This document shows positions 40,120 to 40,916 of a stretch of 40,916 nt of DNA, one piece after another; the first letter of the stretch is position 1, and each line of letters begins with the position of its first letter. Location of the stretch: contig JAJZXK010000022.1 in the NCBI GenBank assembly GCA_021806565.1, forward strand, positions 1 through 40,916. The letters are read 5' to 3'. This DNA comes from Bacillota bacterium (lineage in GTDB: Bacteria > Bacillota > Sulfobacillia > RBS10-35 > JAJYVN01). Both the position numbers and the translations under genes were made by a program. The notes beneath the pieces were generated by a model, which worked only from the letters and a program-made list of their open reading frames with translations, was not told where the DNA came from and ran no database searches.

Positions 40120-40139
40120 CGTCCTGTACCGTCAGGACG
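40120..40139 (+). terminator. hairpin after the BofC-like gene
   Basis: CGTCCTG pairs with CAGGACG across a 6-nt loop, 49 bp after the stop codon. No T run follows, so termination would be weak; it could also be a chance stem. Confidence 0.35.
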
Positions 40140-40225
40140 GCTCAAAGGGATATGAGCGACATGGACGAATGCACGCCGCGCCGGACCCAAAGGCCGTCGA
40201 GCCCGTCCGGCGGGGGGTTGGCTGC

Positions 40226-40916
40226 GTGCGCTTGGCTGGGTGGGGGCGTGGTCCGCTACGGGAGGTCCCGTCATCCCTGCGGCGGCGTGCGACCGTGGCG
40301 CGCATCTGGGCCGTGGGCCTGTTCTTCCTGCTTGCCCTGCGCCTCGTCGACGTGCAGGTCGTACACGGGGCGCAATGGGCGGCCGCCGGGCGGCTGGAAC
40401 GCACCCACACGCAGGTGCTGCGGGCCCCGCGCGGTGAGATCCTGGCGCGCAACGGCCAGGTCCTGGCCGTCTCCGTCCCCGCCGCCGACGTCACCGCCGA
40501 TCCCGCCCTGGTCCGCCACCCCCACGCCGAGGCCGCCGCCCTCGCCCGGGTGCTGACGCCCCCGGCCACCACCATCGAGCACACCCTGGCCGGACGCGGA
40601 CAGTACGCGGTGGTCCAGCGCAACATCACCACCGCACAGGCCGCCGCCATCGCCCACCTCCGCCTGCCCGGCGTCTACACCCACACCACCGCCATCCGCC
40701 GCTACCCGGCCGGCTTCTTCATGGGCTCCCTGCTGGGCTTCACCAACGCCACCGGCGGCGTCGCCGGACTGGAACTCTCCTACCAAAAGCAACTGGCCGG
40801 CCACAACGGCTACCGCATCGCCCAGGTCGACCCCTTCGGCCAGCGCATCCCCGGCACCCGCGCCACCACCGTCCCCGCCCGGCCCGGACTCAACCTCCGC
40901 CTCACCGTCTACCCCG
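40226..40916 (+). CDS. penicillin-binding protein, N-terminal part (partial)
   Basis: The reading frame runs off the window edge. It shows an N-terminal membrane anchor (ARIWAVGLFFLLALRLVDVQVV) and the class B PBP dimerisation features APRGEILARNGQVLAVSV, YPAGFFMGSLLGFTN and GVAGLELSYQKQLAGHNG. These are typical of PBP2, FtsI or SpoVD. The transpeptidase domain with SxxK lies beyond the edge. In-frame starts exist at ATG 40169, GTG 40226 and GTG 40295; none has an ideal ribosome site. Codons are almost all C/G-ending. Confidence 0.9.
   Translation, partial: MRLAGWGRGPLREVPSSLRRRATVARIWAVGLFFLLALRLVDVQVVHGAQWAAAGRLERTHTQVLRAPRGEILARNGQVLAVSVPAADVTADPALVRHPHAEAAALARVLTPPATTIEHTLAGRGQYAVVQRNITTAQAAAIAHLRLPGVYTHTTAIRRYPAGFFMGSLLGFTNATGGVAGLELSYQKQLAGHNGYRIAQVDPFGQRIPGTRATTVPARPGLNLRLTVYP

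Noticed and set aside
40152..40556. 134-aa frame starting at ATG 40152 with AAAGGGA
   Set aside because: It overlaps the penicillin-binding protein in a different frame, and its product is Ser/Pro/Arg-rich without any domain.

Overview
The window looks like chromosome from a very GC-rich, spore-forming relative of the Firmicutes (Bacillota), carrying a roughly 10-kb integrated mobile element at its left end. Signs of a spore former are a small acid-soluble spore protein (SASP)-like gene (18680-18904), a SigI/RsgI sigma/anti-sigma pair (34547-36935), a BofC-like secreted protein (39457-40071) and the Bacillus-like order ruvC-ruvA-ruvB ... queA ... tgt. GTG and TTG starts, strong GGAGG ribosome sites and 4-nt stop/start overlaps are frequent. 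I cannot name the genus; deep high-GC lineages such as Symbiobacteria, Thermaerobacter or Sulfobacillus-like groups are plausible guesses.

Element, 316-10340. It sits in the 3' half of tRNA-Cys(GCA) and is bounded by a perfect 49-bp direct repeat (316-364 and 10292-10340). Inside are: a hicB-hicA toxin-antitoxin pair on the minus strand; a 413-aa unknown protein; a tightly coupled run (Xre-type regulator, unknown, excisionase-like protein, primase-polymerase); four 11-bp iteron-like repeats right after the primase; small zinc-ribbon proteins; HTH/RHH regulators; a DUF5681-type protein; a phage-type HTH protein resembling small terminase subunits; and two different tyrosine recombinases. The larger recombinase lies beside the right repeat, and ACACCAAAA-type arm sites occur at both ends. 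No capsid, tail, portal, conjugation or helicase gene is visible. This resembles a phage-satellite (PICI-like) or integrative-plasmid plan, and I cannot match it to a named family.

Middle, 10341-19800. This part holds a poorly assigned stretch (10384-11038), a small membrane protein, a PhyH-type dioxygenase downstream of topoisomerase III, tRNA-Phe with a strong promoter, an orphan Tat-type substrate-binding lipoprotein, tRNA-Val with a strong promoter, a Na+/Ca2+ exchanger, the SASP-like gene and a membrane/coiled-coil protein.

Right half, 19799-40916. A long minus-strand run encodes an acyl-CoA carboxyltransferase, a small accessory subunit, a biotin carrier, 5-formyl-THF cyclo-ligase, a YesL/DUF624 membrane protein, an LD-carboxypeptidase and a divergent YchF-like NTPase. 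An SDR gene faces the next run. The second minus-strand run is ruvC-ruvA-ruvB, sigI-rsgI, queA, two thioredoxin-like proteins (one fused to a beta-propeller), ccmH, ccmF, a membrane protein and tgt. Cytochrome c maturation genes are therefore nested between the two queuosine genes. The right edge holds the start of a penicillin-binding protein gene.
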